Below are positions 61,900 through 64,000 of a DNA stretch of 64,000 nt, piece by piece (within the stretch, counting starts at the first letter, position 1; each line of letters begins with the position of its first letter). The translations under genes and the position numbers were made by a program. The notes below the pieces were generated by a model. It had not been told where the DNA came from, did not search any database, and worked only from the letters and a program-made list of their open reading frames with translations. Source of the stretch: an uncultured Bacteroidaceae bacterium (GTDB lineage Bacteria; Bacteroidota; Bacteroidia; Bacteroidales; Bacteroidaceae). The stretch spans positions 1-64,000 of the forward strand of contig CAJOLZ010000002.1 in assembly GCA_905235575.1 (NCBI GenBank), written 5' to 3'.

Positions 61900-63264
61900 T
61901 CAGATTATCTGCTCGAGCTGGTTCACGTTGTCGGTGATTTCCTGGTCTGAGATGCTGTAGTTCTGGAGGTCGCCGTTGATGAACTGGTCGTAGGCGCTCA
62001 TGTCGATGAGTCCGTGTCCCGAGAGGTTGAACAGTATCACCTTTCCGCGTCCTTCTTCCTTGCACTTCTTGGCTTCGCGTATGGTTGCAGCGATGGCGTG
62101 GCAGCTTTCGGGGGCAGGGATGATGCCTTCGGTCTGTGCGAAGAGCATTCCGGCCTGGAAGGTCTCAATCTGCGGTATGTCGACTCCGCGCATGAGCCCG
62201 TCTTTGAGCAGCTGGCTCACGATCATGCCTGCGCCGTGGTAGCGAAGTCCGCCGGCGTGGATGTTGGCAGGTTTGAACTGATGACCGAGTGTGAACATGG
62301 GCAGCAGGGGAGTGTAACCTGCCTCGTCGCCGAAGTCGTACTGGAACTTGCCGCGTGTCAGTTTGGGACAGCTTTCGGGTTCGGCTGCAATGAACTCGGT
62401 GTTACGGCCGTCGAGGATGCGGTGGCGCAGGAAGGGGAAAGCTATTCCGCCGAAGTTGGAGCCGCCGCCGAAACATGCGATGACTGTGTCGGGGTATTCG
62501 CCGGCCTGTGCCATCTGCTTTTCTGCTTCGAGTCCGATGATGGTCTGATGCAGGCTTACGTGGTTGAGCACGGAGCCGAGCACGTATTTGCAGTGGGGGG
62601 TGGTGGAGGCGAGTTCAAGTGCCTCGGAGATGGCGGTGCCCAGTGAGCCCGAGTGGGTGGGGTCGATGGTCAGAAGGTCTTTTCCGGCGCGTGTTGACAT
62701 GGAGGGCGAACCGGTGACTGCTGCGCCGAATGTGCGCATGATGCTGGAGCGATAGGGCTTCTGCTGCATGGATATCTTCACCTGATATACGGCTGCTTCG
62801 AGTCCGAAGGTCTTGGCAGCGTAGGCGAGGGCGGCTCCCCATTGTCCGGCTCCGGTTTCGGTGGTCACGTTGGTGGTTCCCTCTTGCTTGCAGTAGTAGC
62901 ACTGTGCCAGGGCTGAGTTGATTTTATGTGAGCCCAGCGGGTTGGTGGATTCGTTCTTGAAATAGATGTGTGCCGGGGTGTCGATGGCTTTCTCGAGTTC
63001 GTAGGCGCGCACCAGAGGTGTGGAGCGATAGAACTTGTATTTGTCGAGCACTTCCTCGGGGATATCTATCCACTGGTCGGTGGTGTTGAGCTCTTGCTTG
63101 GCGCATTCGGTGGGGAAGATTTGTGCGAGTGCTTCCCATCCGATGGGCTCTTTTGTGCCGGGATGGAGTGGTGGCAGGGGCTTGTTGGGCAGGTCGGCCA
63201 GGATGTTGTACCACTGTGTTGGAATCTCGCTCTCTTGAAGGATGAATTTCTTTTGTTTAGTCAT
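61900..63264 (-). CDS. trpB2: Tryptophan synthase beta chain, TrpB2 type
   Basis: 454 residues, 60 longer than the operon TrpB. The PLP Lys is in LGSHKINSALAQCYYC near residue 118; ETGAGQWGAALAYAA and CFGGGSNFGGIAF are the matching loops. The extended N-terminus (WYNILADLPNKPLPPLHPGT) and the W in GAGQWG mark the TrpB2 group, which works without a tightly bound TrpA and may salvage indole or use serine. It is far from the trp operon and has its own promoter (63334-63305, minus). Confidence 0.92.
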   Translation of the reverse strand: MTKQKKFILQESEIPTQWYNILADLPNKPLPPLHPGTKEPIGWEALAQIFPTECAKQELNTTDQWIDIPEEVLDKYKFYRSTPLVRAYELEKAIDTPAHIYFKNESTNPLGSHKINSALAQCYYCKQEGTTNVTTETGAGQWGAALAYAAKTFGLEAAVYQVKISMQQKPYRSSIMRTFGAAVTGSPSMSTRAGKDLLTIDPTHSGSLGTAISEALELASTTPHCKYVLGSVLNHVSLHQTIIGLEAEKQMAQAGEYPDTVIACFGGGSNFGGIAFPFLRHRILDGRNTEFIAAEPESCPKLTRGKFQYDFGDEAGYTPLLPMFTLGHQFKPANIHAGGLRYHGAGMIVSQLLKDGLMRGVDIPQIETFQAGMLFAQTEGIIPAPESCHAIAATIREAKKCKEEGRGKVILFNLSGHGLIDMSAYDQFINGDLQNYSISDQEITDNVNQLEQII

Positions 63265-63304
63265 CTTGTTGAAAGTTTTACGGGTTAATTGGTTTTCCGC
63301 GTTA

Positions 63305-63334
63305 CAAATGTACTATTTTTTTTGTTATCCCCAA
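63305..63334 (-). promoter_or_regulatory. Promoter of trpB2
   Basis: On the minus strand: TTG (63334-63332), 19 bases, TACATTTG (63312-63305); leader about 35 bases. Confidence 0.65.
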
Positions 63335-63371
63335 GCAGAATGCGACTTTTTTTTACCGAATCTGTTAAATG

Positions 63372-63408
63372 CCCGATTCAAGCAAAGCTCGAATCGGGTT
63401 CAAACCCG
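63372..63408. repeat. Paired hairpins beside element copy B
   Basis: CCCGATTC/GAATCGGG (63372-63399) and CGGGTT/AACCCG (63395-63408) form mutually exclusive stems next to the terminal repeat of copy B. Copy A has only a trace of this flank. Confidence 0.5.
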
Positions 63409-63594
63409 AATCGATCGTTAGGATTTATGTCAGAGTGACAAATGTTGAGAGCAGATTGTCGTTGAAAACTTCGAAGGCGTGGCAGGCCACGGTGAGAAGT
63501 TTTCAGCGGCAAGATGCCACAAGAGTTGTTATTATGGCATAAAAAGACTTTTCCTACAAGAGGAAAGGCACCTTTGTCGGCCTAATGACCGATT
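63409..63594 (-). mobile_element. 186-base MITE-like element, copy B
   Basis: Same length as copy A, inverted. Terminal repeats at 63409-63422 and 63581-63594 match at 12 of 14 positions. A central stem is perfect here (TGAAAACTT at 63463-63471 with AAGTTTTCA at 63497-63505, enclosing CGTGG/CCACG). It fills most of the gap between trpB2 and the monooxygenase gene and ends 12 bases from that gene's 3' end. Confidence 0.65.
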
Positions 63595-63605
63595 GGGGTT
63601 CATGT

Positions 63606-63881
63606 CTATTTTTCAAACTGTTCTACGCTGAGCGTTCCGCATTCTTGCATGATGCCTACATACTCGGCAAACTCGGGTGTTGCGCTGTGTGCATCGAGTG
63701 CGGCTTGGTCGGCCCATGTCTCGATGATGGTGAACACATTGCTGCGTGTGGCGCTCTCGAATGCGTCGTAGGCTATGCAGCCTGCGTGTTTCTGCGATTT
63801 TGCTACGAGTGCTACTGCGGCTTCCAGCGCCTTGTTGTACATTCCGTCTTTTGTCTCTACAAAGCAGTTCAGTCTAATCAT
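63606..63881 (-). CDS. ABM-domain monooxygenase (YgiN-like)
   Basis: 91 residues forming one ferredoxin-like ABM domain: IRLNCFVETKDGMYNKALEAA as the first strand and helix, SQKHAGCIAYDAFES in the middle and FTIIETWADQAALDAHSATPEF as the conserved C-terminal part. Such dimeric proteins include quinol monooxygenases and antibiotic-biosynthesis enzymes; many are small stress proteins of unclear substrate. Single gene, minus strand, with a TAAATTTG box at 63935-63928. Confidence 0.88.
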   Translation of the reverse strand: MIRLNCFVETKDGMYNKALEAAVALVAKSQKHAGCIAYDAFESATRSNVFTIIETWADQAALDAHSATPEFAEYVGIMQECGTLSVEQFEK

Positions 63882-63927
63882 GGTTTTTGGTTTTGTTTTT
63901 AGGGTTAAACATTGGTTTTGTCGAACG

Positions 63928-63935
63928 CAAATTTA
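63928..63935 (-). promoter_or_regulatory. -7 box of the ABM monooxygenase gene
   Basis: TAAATTTG on the minus strand, about 47 bases before the start codon. Nothing is recognised from 63936 to the window end. Confidence 0.45.
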
Positions 63936-64000
63936 CGCATTTTCGCCGAGATTCTCGTCTTTCGAGGACGAAAAAATTGTTCTTCGCGCACGCGTTTATT

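Overview
The window reads as a chromosomal piece of a Bacteroidales bacterium, most likely Prevotella-like. The evidence is the promoter type (TTTG/TTG, 19-21 bases, then TAnnTTTG, seen in front of most transcription units), a Bacteroides-type serine palmitoyltransferase, a TamL-like lipoprotein, an ssb-gldE pair, a BspA-like surface protein and roughly balanced base composition. Most of it is housekeeping and metabolic DNA. No phage, insertion sequence, CRISPR array or rRNA operon was seen.

Layout. 1-5.0 kb: tail of an unseen gene, an HU protein, a GH92 alpha-mannosidase, ssb and gldE. 5.0-11.5 kb, minus strand: a complete tryptophan operon in the order trpB-E-G-D-C-F-A, from one promoter. 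11.7-18.1 kb: a small secreted protein, a DEAD-box-type helicase, serine palmitoyltransferase divergent from a lipid kinase (sphingolipid pair), a repeat-rich secreted protein and ispE. 18.8-28 kb: an AraC regulator, a Na/phosphate cotransporter followed by a two-component system, a POT peptide transporter with an NhaC-type antiporter, and O-acetylhomoserine sulfhydrylase. 28.4-36.9 kb: one nine-gene unit with an ABC exporter, its YtrA-like GntR repressor, a GIN-domain protein and a MacAB/TolC-like efflux system; a spaced palindrome covers its start site. 37-40 kb: an MscS channel, SRP RNA, tRNA-Thr(TGT) and an acyl-CoA ligase. 40.7-51 kb: a DMP19-type protein, smpB, a short metH, 5-formyl-THF cyclo-ligase, dnaB, pheT, a YebC protein, a TSCPD protein, a lipoprotein and a small winged-helix protein. 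51.3-64 kb: a BspA/dockerin-like surface protein, an unknown acidic protein, a sodium:solute symporter, a TrmH methyltransferase, tamL, mfd, a second (TrpB2-type) tryptophan synthase beta chain and an ABM-domain monooxygenase.

The least explained material lies between genes. Twelve intergenic sites carry a GC-rich family of 22-base tandem units (a 14-base near-palindrome, CGCACCACGnTGCG, plus an 8-base spacer), often ending in a T-run and several times starting right at a stop codon. A second family is a 186-base element with 14-base terminal inverted repeats. It is present as two full inverted copies about 10.6 kb apart (162 of 186 positions identical by hand alignment), with a truncated neighbour and a possible relic. 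It looks like a MITE or a structured RNA. These two families are the best candidates for something undescribed here. All similarity statements come from reading the sequence and from memory of families; no database search was run.
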